A stretch of 64,000 nucleotides of DNA from Pseudomonas fluorescens. Its GTDB lineage: Bacteria; Pseudomonadota; Gammaproteobacteria; Pseudomonadales; Pseudomonadaceae. A model generated the notes under the pieces. That model saw nothing but the letters and a program-made list of their open reading frames with translations. It did no database searches and had not been told where the DNA came from. Made by a program: the position numbers and the translations under genes. The DNA lies in NCBI RefSeq assembly GCF_001708445.1, contig NZ_CP015637.1, forward strand, positions 3,535,001 to 3,599,000, read 5' to 3'. Shown here one piece after another: positions 54,835 through 64,000 of the stretch (positions are counted from its first letter, which is position 1; every line of letters begins with the position of its first letter).

Positions 54835-57603
54835 TCAGCTTTCTTGATCATCAGGATTGATAAAGACATTGACCGGGAAATCCCCCAGCGCAGTGCTGAT
54901 CAACAGCTCCTTGTCTGGTGTGACTGCGACTGTATGAAAAAGTCCCTTCCAGTTTTCGGTTGGCGCGGCGAACGGTAATTTCACCCGTGTATCGCCCCAA
55001 ACCCGCGCATTGATCTGGGGGTGCACACCCTTTTCAAGCAGGCGATGGGGCCAGCGTGGCACCACCACCAGCACGCGTTTGCCCTGGTGCTCGCGGCAAA
55101 ATGCAACCACGTGTTCGGCGTGTTGGCCCACCACATCCAGGGGCGTGTAGCGGCCCTGTTGAAACACCTCGGGGTGGGCCTTGCGCAAGGCCAGCGCCTG
55201 GGCGATCACCGCCTGTTTGACCCGCCCGTCACGCCAGTTGAACAGCAACTCGCCGAGGTCGAGTGGTGCATTCAGCGCACGTTGCCGCGCGTTGAAATCC
55301 ACCGGGCGACGGTTGTCCGGGTCCACCAGGCTGAAGTCCCAGAACTCATCGCCCTGGTACAGGTCCGGTACCCCAGGCACGGTAAGGCGAAGCAAGGATT
55401 GCGCCAGCCCATTGACCGCGCCGGCAGGTGCGATGGCCTGGGCGGCACTGGCGATGGCGGTGCGCAGGGGCAGGCCGTCGTCGCTGAGCAGCAGGCGCGA
55501 AAGGAACGCTTCTACCCCTTGTTCGTAGGTGTCGTTGGGGGCGCTCCAACTGCTTTGCAGCTTGGCTTCGCGCAAGGCTTTCTGTTGCCACTGCCACAGG
55601 CGCTGTTGATAGGCCTGGAGCGCTTCACGGTCGTCCAGATGCAGGTCCAAAGGCCAACTGCCGAGCAACACTTGATAGAGGATCAGCTCATCACCGGCCG
55701 ACGGGCTACTGGTGTCATTGCGCAACGGCGCCGCGAGGGTGCGCCAGTGCTCCACCTGTCCGGCATACCACGGTGCGCATTCGCTCAGTACCGCGAGGCG
55801 TGCGCGGCTGTCTTCACCGCGCTTGTGGTCGTGGGTGGCAGTGGCCAGCAGGTTGTCGGGGAACGTCTGCAGCCGCTGTTGGTTGACGCGGTGGAAGTCT
55901 GTCACGGGGGCGCTGAACTGCTCGGTACTGAAGCCCACATCGTTGCGCGACAACAATACCGCCGAGCGATAGAACGCGGTGTCTTCCACGGCCTTGGCGG
56001 CCGCCGGCGAGGTCAGTTGCTGGAAGCGCACGCAGGCGTGCTTGAGTATCTTGCGCTCGCGACCGACGGGGCGGTCGCGCCAGGGTTGCCCGCCCAGCCA
56101 TTTTTCCAGGTGATCGAGCACCGGCCAGTCGCCCTCGCTCAAGGTGCTGCGCGCACCGGCCAGGGCCTGCTGGAAAAAGACGTCGTCGCGCTCGCTGCGG
56201 CCTCGGGCGCTGATATAGGTGCGGTACACCGGGAAGTGCACGATCAGCTCCTGCAAGGCGCGGCGAATGGCGCCCAGGGTCAGGTCGCGGGTCATCACAT
56301 CGTCACGGGCCACTTGCAACAGGGCCTGGGCCACGCTTTCAAAGTCGCCGCCCAGGGAGCCATTGAGAATCTGCTGACGCGCCAGCCGAGCCTCTTCGAT
56401 AAAGGCTGAGGGCCGTTCGCTGTGTCGGGTCCACAGCTCGGCCAGCGGTTCGAAGCCCTGCGGGTCGTGTTGCAGCAGCGACAGTTGGTTCATGAATTCG
56501 TAGCCGGTGGTGCCGTCCACCTGCCAGTCTTCGCGCAGGGTTTCGCCTTCGCCGAGGATTTTTTCCACGAAGATCGGCAGATGGCGCTGTGGCGACAGTG
56601 AATCGACACGCCGGCGCAATTTGCGGCAATACCCGCGCGGGTCGGCCAGGCCGTCGATATGGTCGATGCGCACGCCGTCCACCAGGCCCTCGCTGATCAG
56701 CTCGAAGATCTTGCCGTGGGTGGCTTCGAACACCGCGCCGCGTTCCACGCGCAGGCCGCCCAGTTCGTTGACGTCGAAGAAACGCCGCCAGTTGATATCG
56801 TCGGCCGCGGTGCGCCAGCTGGCCAGGCGGTAGGCTTGTTGTTCGAGCAGGTGATGCAGGCGCTGGAAACCGTCGGGTTGGCGCCCATCGAATTCGCCCA
56901 GGCGGTGTTCGATGGCCTCGCGTACGGCGCCGTGGGTAGCACGCTCGACCAGTGCCTGCTTGAGCCAGGCGGCTTCGGCGTAGGCGTCGTCCTGATAGGC
57001 GAGGGCGCTGAAGCGGTCGGCGAGGGGTTTGAGCTGTTCATCAGCGCCGAGGATCGCCGCGTAATCCCGTGGGCAGACCGGAAAGCGATGCTCGTAGTGT
57101 TCGACGTAGAACGTGCCATGGGCGGCGTCAAAATGCAGGGTCAGGGTGCCGGTTTGCAGGGCTTCGCCGTAGTCGCTGCCCAGAAACGGCATGAGCAATT
57201 GGCCCTTGAGCAGCGGGTCGGGGGAGTGCCACTGGATGTCGAAGAACTCGCTGTAGGGGCTCAGGCGGCCCCATTCGAGCAGGTCGAGCCACCACGGGTT
57301 GTCGGCGCCACCGACGGCCATGTGGTTGGAGACGATGTCGAGGATCAGCCCCATCTTATGTTCACGCAGTGCGGCGACCAGCCGGCGCAATGCCGCTTCG
57401 CCGCCCAGTTCCGGGTTGACGCGGGTGGGGTCGACCACGTCATAGCCGTGCATCGAGCCGGCGCGGGCGGCGAGCAGCGGCGAGGCGTACAGGTGGCTGA
57501 TACCCAATTGGGCAAAATACGGCACCAGTGGCACCGCGTCGTCCAGGGTGAAACCTTTATGGAATTGCAGGCGCTGGGTTGCGCGCAGGGGCAGTACGTT
57601 CAT
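54835..57603 (-). CDS. treY: Malto-oligosyltrehalose synthase TreY
   Basis: 922 residues, GH13. The start, LRATQRLQFHKGFTLDDAV and YFAQLGISHLYASPLL, is diagnostic. The catalytic Asp is in DGVRIDHIDGLADP, the Glu in LPIFVEKILGEGE and the third Asp in LATATHDHKRGEDSRARL. It rearranges the reducing end of maltodextrin into a terminal trehalosyl unit, which TreZ then releases. The ATG overlaps the malQ stop (ATGA). Long for the family (usually 700-800) but with the extended form seen in Pseudomonas. Confidence 0.95.
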   Translation of the reverse strand: MNVLPLRATQRLQFHKGFTLDDAVPLVPYFAQLGISHLYASPLLAARAGSMHGYDVVDPTRVNPELGGEAALRRLVAALREHKMGLILDIVSNHMAVGGADNPWWLDLLEWGRLSPYSEFFDIQWHSPDPLLKGQLLMPFLGSDYGEALQTGTLTLHFDAAHGTFYVEHYEHRFPVCPRDYAAILGADEQLKPLADRFSALAYQDDAYAEAAWLKQALVERATHGAVREAIEHRLGEFDGRQPDGFQRLHHLLEQQAYRLASWRTAADDINWRRFFDVNELGGLRVERGAVFEATHGKIFELISEGLVDGVRIDHIDGLADPRGYCRKLRRRVDSLSPQRHLPIFVEKILGEGETLREDWQVDGTTGYEFMNQLSLLQHDPQGFEPLAELWTRHSERPSAFIEEARLARQQILNGSLGGDFESVAQALLQVARDDVMTRDLTLGAIRRALQELIVHFPVYRTYISARGRSERDDVFFQQALAGARSTLSEGDWPVLDHLEKWLGGQPWRDRPVGRERKILKHACVRFQQLTSPAAAKAVEDTAFYRSAVLLSRNDVGFSTEQFSAPVTDFHRVNQQRLQTFPDNLLATATHDHKRGEDSRARLAVLSECAPWYAGQVEHWRTLAAPLRNDTSSPSAGDELILYQVLLGSWPLDLHLDDREALQAYQQRLWQWQQKALREAKLQSSWSAPNDTYEQGVEAFLSRLLLSDDGLPLRTAIASAAQAIAPAGAVNGLAQSLLRLTVPGVPDLYQGDEFWDFSLVDPDNRRPVDFNARQRALNAPLDLGELLFNWRDGRVKQAVIAQALALRKAHPEVFQQGRYTPLDVVGQHAEHVVAFCREHQGKRVLVVVPRWPHRLLEKGVHPQINARVWGDTRVKLPFAAPTENWKGLFHTVAVTPDKELLISTALGDFPVNVFINPDDQES

Positions 57604-59684
57604 CGGTCACGCTCATAGGCTTGGTTGCGCGCGACGGCCAGCAGTTCGAGGCGGCGGGCGGCGCCGGCATTGTCGAGCAGGCTGGAGGCTTCGCCGGGCA
57701 AGCGACGGCGCCAATTCGGGTGGGTATCGGTGGTGCCGGGCAGGTTGGCTTGTTCTTCAAGGCCCAGCGCATCTTCCAGCGGCAGCAACACCAGCGGCGC
57801 GCGGGTATGCCCCAGGTAGCGCACACTGGCGTCGATCATGTGGTCGGTCTCATTGCGGATTTCATCGATGAAATTCTGCGGGTCCTGGCTCAGGGCCTGG
57901 CGCAACGCCTGGCGCTCACGCAGGCGGTGCTCGCGCCATTGCTCCACAGTGGGGGCGTCGATCAGGCCCAGTTGGACGTTCCAGTCGATATCGCGGCTGT
58001 GCCACCAGCCATTGAGGGTCGGCAAGTCGTGGGTGCTGGTGGTGGCCAGCGCGTTGTCCGGCCAGTCGAGGATCGGCTTGAACTGGCCATCGTGGCCTTG
58101 TTCGAACAACAGCACGCGCATGCCCAGGATCGAACGGCCAATGAGTTTTTCACGCAGGCCGTCGGGCACGGTGCCGAGGTCCTCACCGAGCACGATGGCC
58201 TGGTGGCGGTGGGATTCCAGGGCGAGCAAGCGCAGCAGGTCGTCCACCGGGTAATACAGGTAGGCGCCTTCACGAGGCGAGGCGTCCATGGGAATCACCC
58301 ACAGGCGTTGCAGGCCCATCACATGGTCGATGCGCAAGCCGCCGGCATGCGCAAAGTTGGCCCGCAGCATTTCGATAAAGGCCCGGAAGCCGTTGCGCTT
58401 GAGGCCTTCGGGGGAAAATGCGGAAATCCCCCAGCCTTGCCCGGCGCGGTTGAGAATGTCGGGCGGCGCACCCACGGTAAGGTCGGCGAGCAACTCATCC
58501 TGGCGACTCCAGGCCTGGCTGCCACCGCCGTCGGCGCCTACGGCCAGGTCGGCGATCAACCCGACACCCATGCCGCTGCCACGTGCCGCCTGTTGCGCGC
58601 GCTCCAGGCAACGGGCGATCAGCCATTGGCTGAACGCATAAAAGCCGATATCGGCCGCGTGCTCTTCAGCGAAATGCACCAGTGCCGGGCTCTGTGGCGA
58701 ACGCCATTCCTGCGGCCAGTGGCGCCAGTCGAGTGATTCGCCCGCGGCCGCGCGTACGGCCTGCACCGCTTCGAAGCGGCAATGGTTTTCCAGGGCTTCA
58801 CCGCCAGCCTGTCGGAAGCTCAGGAAGTCGGCGTGTTGCGGGTGGTGGCCGTGGCGGAAGTCTTCATACAAGGCACGCAACAGGCGCTGCTTGGCCTTGG
58901 CGGCGGCCGGCCAATCGATCAGGGTGTGTTGTTCCAGGGCGTGCAGTTCCTCCGCCAGGCCGCAGGCCTCAATGGCGTTACGGACTTCACGTTCGCCGAG
59001 GACGCAGCCAGGCGATGCATACAGGCTGTTGAGAAATAACCGGCTCGAGGGCGAGTACGGGCTATAGCGCTCGGGGTCGGCACTGAACATCGCATGCATC
59101 GGGCTGATGGCCAAGGCATCGGCGCCGCGTTCGGCGGCCGAACGGGCCAGGTGTTCCAGGGCCAGGGTGTCGCCAAAGCCACCGTCGCCGAGGCGGCGCA
59201 AAGAATACAATTGGGCACTCAGGCCCCAGGCGCGGGCGGTGGCGGTGTCGACTGCTTCGGCGACGCTGTAGCAGTGAGTGGGGGCCACCGCGAGGGTGAA
59301 GGTCTGGTCGTCGATATGCACCTGGTGATAGCCGAGGGCGATCACTCCGGGCAACACGGCGTGGCTGTCCAGGCGCAGTTGCAGGGTTTCGCCGTCTTCC
59401 AGGTGGACGCGGCAGGGGGTGTCGGGCGCAAAGAAATGCCCGAGGTCCAAGCCATCGCCGCTGTCGACGGTCATCAGGGGTGGCAAGTGTTTGTCTTGTT
59501 GCACCTGCTCCAATTCAAGCAGGCTGGCATCGACCTGGGCATCGTTGTCGGCCGGGTGGCCCAGGCCTTTTAATACCGCGCGCAAGGCGTCGGCTGTCAC
59601 GCGTTGCGGGCGGCCGTTGGCGTCGATCCAATCGACGGCCAACCCCGCTCGGCTGGCGAGTATTTCCAGGTTCGCTTCACTCAA
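57600..59684 (-). CDS. malQ: 4-alpha-glucanotransferase (amylomaltase) MalQ
   Basis: 694 residues, GH77. It likely starts at a TTG (59684) preceded by GGAGAG and overlapping the treZ stop (TTGA). The catalytic Asp is in GLRIDHVMGLQR, the Glu in IVLGEDLGTVPDG and the third Asp in TTSTHDLPTLNGWW. It disproportionates maltodextrins, feeding glucan to TreY and glycogen turnover. It is of the long form with an N-terminal extra domain, as in other Pseudomonas. Confidence 0.94.
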   Translation of the reverse strand: MSEANLEILASRAGLAVDWIDANGRPQRVTADALRAVLKGLGHPADNDAQVDASLLELEQVQQDKHLPPLMTVDSGDGLDLGHFFAPDTPCRVHLEDGETLQLRLDSHAVLPGVIALGYHQVHIDDQTFTLAVAPTHCYSVAEAVDTATARAWGLSAQLYSLRRLGDGGFGDTLALEHLARSAAERGADALAISPMHAMFSADPERYSPYSPSSRLFLNSLYASPGCVLGEREVRNAIEACGLAEELHALEQHTLIDWPAAAKAKQRLLRALYEDFRHGHHPQHADFLSFRQAGGEALENHCRFEAVQAVRAAAGESLDWRHWPQEWRSPQSPALVHFAEEHAADIGFYAFSQWLIARCLERAQQAARGSGMGVGLIADLAVGADGGGSQAWSRQDELLADLTVGAPPDILNRAGQGWGISAFSPEGLKRNGFRAFIEMLRANFAHAGGLRIDHVMGLQRLWVIPMDASPREGAYLYYPVDDLLRLLALESHRHQAIVLGEDLGTVPDGLREKLIGRSILGMRVLLFEQGHDGQFKPILDWPDNALATTSTHDLPTLNGWWHSRDIDWNVQLGLIDAPTVEQWREHRLRERQALRQALSQDPQNFIDEIRNETDHMIDASVRYLGHTRAPLVLLPLEDALGLEEQANLPGTTDTHPNWRRRLPGEASSLLDNAGAARRLELLAVARNQAYERDR

Positions 59685-61426
59685 AGGTGCTCTCCAACAG
59701 GGGATAAGGTGACGCGCGCGCTGAAGGGCGCCAGGTGCGGGCCTTCATGGGCGGGCGTTTGGAACAGAAGCTGCGGCGGCGCGGGGCAATCGAGGGGCGC
59801 ACGGCTCAGGTTCAGATCGATCTGTAACAGGCTGCCATTGCCCAGGCGCCAGCGCGCGCTGACGGCGCCGTCTGCCAGCACGTGCGCGCCCAAGGCCACG
59901 CTGCCCGGCAGGTGCGGCACGATATGCCGGTGGCGCAGGCTCAGCAGCTGGCGGTAGAAGTGGGCGTGTTCGTTTTCCACCAGGTTCGGCGCCGATTGCA
60001 CAAAGGTGGGCAGCGCGTTGGGATCTGGGATGTGTTCGCGCCGTTCGGGGTCCTTGAACGCGGCGAAATCGGCGAATTCATTGCGCCGGCCCTCACGCAC
60101 CGCTTCGGCCAGTTCGCCATGGTGGTCGGTGAAAAACAGGAACGGCTCGCTCGCGTTGACTTCATCGCCCATGAACATCAGCGGGATCATCGGTGACATC
60201 AGCAACAAGGTCGTGGCGGCCTGCAACGCCTGCGGCGAGCACAGTTGATGCAAGCGTTCGCCCAAGGCGCGATTGCCGATCTGGTCATGGTTCTGCAAGA
60301 ACGCCACGAAGGCCGTGGGTGGCAAGTCGCCACTGGGTTCGCCGCGCTCATGGCCGTGGCGGGTGGTGTGGCCTTGGTAGATAAAGCCTTCGCTGAGACA
60401 ACGCGCCAGTTTGGCGGTGGGCTCCTGGGCAAAGTCGCTGTAATAGGCGTCGGTTTCGCCGGTCAGCAACACATGCAACACATTATGAAAGTCATCGTTC
60501 CATTGCGCGTCGAAATCGTGCTTCAACAGGTGGGCCTGGTTGAGTTCGTTTTCCAGCACCAGCCACACATGCCGGCCGGTGTCCACCTGTTGGCGCACGC
60601 GGTGGGCCAGCTCCTGCAGGAAACCGGGGTTGTCGATGGCGTGTACCGCGTCCAGGCGCAGGCCGTCGAAGCGGTATTCGAGCAGCCACATCAGCGCGTT
60701 ATCGAGGAAAAAATCCCGCACTTCGCGGCGATTGAAGTCGATACCCGCGCCCCAAGGTGTGTGCACATCCTGCTGGAAGAAGCCCTTGGCGTACTGGCCC
60801 AGGTAATTGCCGTCAGGGCCGAAGTGGTTGTAAACCACGTCGAGGATCACCGCCAGGCCATGTTCATGGGCGCTGTCGATCAGGTGCTTGAGCTGTTCGG
60901 GGGAGCCGTAGGCGGCGTGCGGTGCATACGGCAGCACCCCGTCATAGCCCCAATTGCGCTCGCCGGGAAATTGCGCCAGAGGCATCAATTCGATTGCGGT
61001 GACGCCCAGCTCGGCCAGGCGTGGCAGGTGTTTCTCGACACCGGCGTACCCACCCATCGCGCCGACGTGCAGTTCGTAGATCACCGCTTCATGCCAGGGG
61101 CGGCCTTGCCACTGGCTGTGTCGCCATGGGTAGGCGAGCGGGTCGACCACCAGGCTCCAACCGTGCACGTCCGAGGCTTGCGCCCTGGACGCGGGGTCGG
61201 GAACATCCATTTCGCCATCGATGTTGTAGCGGTAGCGCGTGCCCGCCGGGCACTGGATCTCTATCTCGAACCAGCCCTCTGCCTGAGGCAACATGGCGAG
61301 GGACCGGCCGTCTTCCAATTCAACGCTGACATAAAACGCGTCTGGCGCCCACAAGGCAAAACGCGTGTGTTGCGCGTCCAACATGATTGCGCCGTGGGGC
61401 CAGGTTTCCAAAGTCCGTAACGGCAT
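59681..61426 (-). CDS. treZ: Malto-oligosyltrehalose trehalohydrolase TreZ
   Basis: 581 residues, GH13. An N-terminal CBM48/E-set domain (RFALWAPDAFYVSVELED) precedes the barrel. The catalytic Asp is in DGLRLDAVHAID, the Glu in VWLVLENELNQA and the third Asp in FLQNHDQIGNRAL. It hydrolyses the bond next to the terminal trehalose made by TreY, releasing free trehalose, an osmoprotectant. It is 19 bases downstream of glgA on the same strand. Confidence 0.95.
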   Translation of the reverse strand: MPLRTLETWPHGAIMLDAQHTRFALWAPDAFYVSVELEDGRSLAMLPQAEGWFEIEIQCPAGTRYRYNIDGEMDVPDPASRAQASDVHGWSLVVDPLAYPWRHSQWQGRPWHEAVIYELHVGAMGGYAGVEKHLPRLAELGVTAIELMPLAQFPGERNWGYDGVLPYAPHAAYGSPEQLKHLIDSAHEHGLAVILDVVYNHFGPDGNYLGQYAKGFFQQDVHTPWGAGIDFNRREVRDFFLDNALMWLLEYRFDGLRLDAVHAIDNPGFLQELAHRVRQQVDTGRHVWLVLENELNQAHLLKHDFDAQWNDDFHNVLHVLLTGETDAYYSDFAQEPTAKLARCLSEGFIYQGHTTRHGHERGEPSGDLPPTAFVAFLQNHDQIGNRALGERLHQLCSPQALQAATTLLLMSPMIPLMFMGDEVNASEPFLFFTDHHGELAEAVREGRRNEFADFAAFKDPERREHIPDPNALPTFVQSAPNLVENEHAHFYRQLLSLRHRHIVPHLPGSVALGAHVLADGAVSARWRLGNGSLLQIDLNLSRAPLDCPAPPQLLFQTPAHEGPHLAPFSARVTLSPVGEHL

Positions 61427-61445
61427 CTATGAAGACCTCCCTTGA

Positions 61446-63002
61446 TTATTTAGTGGTTTTCCCCAGAGCCTTGGCCACCAGTTGTTCGTAGAGTTCGGCG
61501 TAGGGTTCTACCGCCTGGCACCAGTTGAAGGGTTGGGTCATGGCGCGGCTGCGCATGGCATTGAGCAGGCCTTTGTTGGCGAACACCCTGAACGCACGGC
61601 TCAGCGCTTCCTCATAGCTTTGCACCGTGGACTCATTGAACAGGAACCCGGTGACGCCATTCTCGATGGTGTCCGCCAGGCCGCCGGTATTGCGTGCCAC
61701 CGGCAGCGAGCCGAAGCGTTGGGCGTACATCTGGCTGAGGCCGCAAGGCTCATAGCGTGAAGGCATCAGCAGGAAATCGCTGCCGGCGAACATGCGGCGT
61801 GCATCGGTCTCGTTGAAGCCAATGCGCACACCGACTTGGCCAGGGAAGCGCAGCGCCAGCTCACGCATGGCTTGTTCTTCCTCCGGCTCCCCGCGCCCGA
61901 TAATCGCGATCTGGCCGCCGTGCTCGACGATAAAGCTGGCCACTGCTTCGGTGAGGTCCAGGCCTTTCTGGTAGACCAGGCGCGAGACCACGGCAAAGAG
62001 TGGGCCGGTGGAGTCATGCAGGCCGAACAGCTCACGCACGTGGGCAGCGTTGATTGCCTTGCCTTCCCAGTCACCGATATTGAAGTTGTGGGTCAGGTGC
62101 GTGTCGGTGGAGGTTTCCCAGCTTTCATCGATGCCGTTGGGAATACCACTGAGCAAGCCTTGCTGGGTCTTGGCGGCGAGGAAGCCGTCGAGGCCGCAGC
62201 CAAATTCCGGGGTGGTGATTTCCTGGGCGTAGGTGGCGCTCACCGTGGTGATATGGCTGGAGTACGCCATGCCGGCCTTGAGGAACGACATCTTGCCGTA
62301 GAACTCCATGCCTTCCTGTTGCAGGGCATGGGGGGGAATGCCCAGTTCCGGGGTCGAGGCCAGGCTGACCACGCCTTGATAGGCCAGGTTGTGAATGGTG
62401 AACAGCGTTGGCGTGCGTGACCCACGCCAGTGCATATAGGCCGGGGCCAGGCCAGCTGGCCAGTCGTGGGCGTGCACCAGGTCCGGGCACCAGTGGATCT
62501 GGGCGAGGTTGGCGGCCATGTCGGCGGCGGCCAGGCCCAGGCGGGCAAAGCGGATATGGTTGTCGGGCCAGTCACGGCCGTTGTTGGCGCCGTAGGGCGT
62601 GCCTTCGCGCTCGTAGAGCTCGGGGCAGATCAGCACGTAGATGACGAGGCCATCCTTGAGGTCCATGCGCCCGATCTTGCACGGCGGCAACGCGGCGTGG
62701 CCGCCGAGTTCGCCGATGATATGGATCGGGTTGTCGCTTTCCATCACCTGCGGGTAGCCCGGGATCAGCACTCGTACATCGTGCAGGTGCGCCATGGCGC
62801 GGGGCAGGGCGGCGGAAACGTCGCCCAGGCCTCCGGTTTTGACCAGGTCGGCGAATTCAGAGGTGACGAACAAGACTTTCTTTCGGTTCGGGTTCTGACT
62901 CACGATCGGCCGCACAGTGTTGGGCAGGTCGGCCAACGAGGTGGGCCCCCCTGCCGGCTTACTAAAACGCTCTCCCTGAGTCTCTACAGCGGCACTGATC
63001 AT
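61446..63002 (-). CDS. glgA: Glycogen synthase GlgA
   Basis: 518 residues, GT5. The ADP-glucose-binding KTGGLGDV motif sits near residue 57. The C-terminal domain has the GT-B signature PCGLSQMYAQRFGSLPVARN, then TGGLADTI. The first ~40 residues (ending PNRKKVLFVTSEF) are an extension compared with E. coli GlgA (477). In Pseudomonas the enzyme extends alpha-1,4-glucan from ADP-glucose; with TreY/TreZ it links glucan and trehalose pools. First gene of the leftward operon. Confidence 0.95.
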   Translation of the reverse strand: MISAAVETQGERFSKPAGGPTSLADLPNTVRPIVSQNPNRKKVLFVTSEFADLVKTGGLGDVSAALPRAMAHLHDVRVLIPGYPQVMESDNPIHIIGELGGHAALPPCKIGRMDLKDGLVIYVLICPELYEREGTPYGANNGRDWPDNHIRFARLGLAAADMAANLAQIHWCPDLVHAHDWPAGLAPAYMHWRGSRTPTLFTIHNLAYQGVVSLASTPELGIPPHALQQEGMEFYGKMSFLKAGMAYSSHITTVSATYAQEITTPEFGCGLDGFLAAKTQQGLLSGIPNGIDESWETSTDTHLTHNFNIGDWEGKAINAAHVRELFGLHDSTGPLFAVVSRLVYQKGLDLTEAVASFIVEHGGQIAIIGRGEPEEEQAMRELALRFPGQVGVRIGFNETDARRMFAGSDFLLMPSRYEPCGLSQMYAQRFGSLPVARNTGGLADTIENGVTGFLFNESTVQSYEEALSRAFRVFANKGLLNAMRSRAMTQPFNWCQAVEPYAELYEQLVAKALGKTTK

Positions 63003-63504
63003 AATTCTCTCCCACGTGTTGGTCGGCTAACGGCCCGCTGCCACTAGCTCCGAAGACCGCATCCTGCGGCCAGGCGCACAAGCGTTATACAAACTGGCAA
63101 GGCTTATGCCAGATGCACGGTCAGCTGAAATAGATTGGATGGACGGGCATCGGCTGTGAACTGCGTGCGCTCGCGCCACCTTAAAACTGGACCTACGGCA
63201 GAGTTGTAAAGTTTCGATTTTTTGCGGGGTTTTTGTTTTGGAACGGACCCATCAGTCATGAGTCTAGGACAGATCCCAGAGCCTGTAGGGTTTATGTGGG
63301 AATTTTGTAGGACAAAAACTTGTAACGAGGGTTGTGGCGAGCAGGCTCGCCCTGCGCTGGCGTGCGAAGCGCTCCCAAACGGTTTTGGCGGCTTGCACCC
63401 CGTTGCCAGTTTTCAGGGCCGTTTCGCGCCCCACCGCGGGGCAAGCCTGCTCTTCACAGAGAGGGTATTCCCATCATGAGTGCAGGCCGCCCCTTATTGG
63501 TGCG
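63003..63504. other. Intergenic region with REPIN-like palindromes and glgA promoter side
   Basis: About 500 bases with no supported gene. A GTGGCGAGCAGGCTCGCC near 63333 and a facing GGGGCAAGCCTGCTCTTCAC near 63438 are a diverged REP pair of a different REP class from the one at 4.6 kb. The left part should hold the promoter of the glgA operon; I could not fix -35/-10 boxes by eye. Confidence 0.55.
63331..63463. repeat. REP pair of a second class
   Basis: The palindromic motif GCGAGCAGGCTCGC and the facing GGGGCAAGCCTGCTC are about 100 bases apart and inverted, with GTTGTGGC/TTCACA-type outer arms. This matches the common Pseudomonas REP form TGTGGCGAGCxxGCTCGC. Confidence 0.65.
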
Positions 63505-64000
63505 TCAGCCGAGTAGGCGAATGGGCGCTCCATCAGCCCAAGCCTGGATGCTTTCGATCATCTGCTGATAAAACTGCCGGTAGTTCTGCTCACTCACATA
63601 CCCCACGTGGGGCGTGGCCAGTACGTTGGGCAAGTGGCGGAACGGGTGATCGACCGGCAACGGCTCTTCGGCATACACATCCAGCGCAGCGCCTGCCAGG
63701 CGACCAGCGGTCAAGGCCTGCACCAGCGCCTGCTCATCCACGATAGGCCCGCGCGCGGTGTTCACCAGCCGTGCGCTTGGTTTCATCCAGCCCAGCGCCT
63801 GCGCATCCACCAACCCGCGACTGCGTTCGCTGAGCACCAGGTGAATGGTCAGGATGTCGGCCTGTTCGAACAGTTCGCGCTTGCTGACCCAGGTCACCCC
63901 GGCTTCGGCGGCGCGCTGCGGCGTAAGGTTTTCACTCCAGGCGATCACCCGCATGCCGAACACCTGGGCGAACTGTGCGACTTTCTGGCCGATGCTGCCT
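63505..64000 (-). CDS. D-isomer-specific 2-hydroxyacid dehydrogenase, 5' end outside window
   Basis: C-terminal ~165 residues of a D-2-hydroxyacid dehydrogenase. The frame stays open to the right edge (GSIGQKVAQFAQVFGMRVIA, the end of the NAD Rossmann motif GxxGxxxA). The catalytic Arg is in LVNTARGPIVDEQAL, the Glu in ALDVYAEEPLPVDHPF and the His in NVLATPHVGYVSEQNY. Substrate is not readable; this group includes phosphoglycerate and hydroxypyruvate reductase-like enzymes. Confidence 0.88.
   Translation of the reverse strand, partial: GSIGQKVAQFAQVFGMRVIAWSENLTPQRAAEAGVTWVSKRELFEQADILTIHLVLSERSRGLVDAQALGWMKPSARLVNTARGPIVDEQALVQALTAGRLAGAALDVYAEEPLPVDHPFRHLPNVLATPHVGYVSEQNYRQFYQQMIESIQAWADGAPIRLLG

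Noticed and set aside
1..64000. CRISPR arrays, tRNA or rRNA genes, replication origin
   Set aside because: No regularly spaced direct repeats, no tRNA cloverleaf-like sequence and no rRNA-like segments were noticed on either strand by reading; a covariance-model scan could still find something small.

Overview
The window looks like a chromosome segment of a Pseudomonas from the fluorescens group. Several things point there: GC-rich codon use, Pseudomonas-type REP/REPIN palindromes, an Aer-type aerotaxis receptor, the glgA-treZ-malQ-treY-glgX block, and an aldoxime/nitrile-degradation cluster with the same gene order and protein lengths as I recall for P. chlororaphis B23. I saw no rRNA, tRNA or CRISPR array. 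All family assignments were made by reading motifs; no database search was possible.

Layout. 1-14.4 kb is ordinary core and accessory metabolism: a GNAT fragment, an Aer-like chemoreceptor, an OsmC-YcaO fusion, a reverse-transsulfuration pair (cystathionine beta-synthase plus gamma-lyase/synthase), an allophanate hydrolase with a GntR regulator, a DapA-like aldolase, a lipoprotein, two small-fold proteins and a LysE exporter. 14.4-28.65 kb is a patchwork island of mostly short, single, poorly conserved genes. It holds a chemoreceptor bracketed by 49-bp inverted repeats, a DUF1444-like protein, small proteins resembling bacterial toxin-immunity proteins (a zinc-ribbon type, a MafI type and a barstar type), an AT-rich DUF262/HNH nuclease candidate, an IS1182-family element, a LMW-phosphatase cassette and a nucleotidyltransferase. 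Degenerate copies of one palindromic intergenic repeat lie between these genes. The island ends at a 0.1-kb relic of a second lysE gene, so lysE sequence stands on both sides.

28.7-38.9 kb is a catabolic cluster read leftwards: aldoxime dehydratase, amidase, iron nitrile hydratase alpha and beta, its CobW-type activator, a soluble double-PAS chemoreceptor and an acyl-CoA synthetase, with a divergent AraC-family regulator. Together they would turn aldoximes into nitriles, amides, acids and acyl-CoA. 39-46 kb carries a redox pair with a divergent HxlR regulator, an ATPase, a lipoprotein, a VOC protein, a Fur-box-preceded TonB siderophore receptor and a CPBP protease. 46.1-48.7 kb is an autotransporter.

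48.9-63 kb is a leftward run of glycogen/trehalose genes (glgA, treZ, malQ, treY, a DUF2934 protein, glgX). It continues with only 1-4 nt between or shared by neighbours into an acyl-CoA dehydrogenase-like protein, a PIG-L deacetylase and a methyltransferase, then a second PIG-L paralogue whose HPDDE motif reads HPGDE. The window closes inside a 2-hydroxyacid dehydrogenase.

The strongest candidates for something undescribed are the repeat-spaced immunity/defence cassette array (17-28 kb), the repeat-bracketed chemoreceptor cassette, the chemoreceptor embedded in the aldoxime operon, and the deacetylase-methyltransferase-dehydrogenase tail of the glycogen operon.
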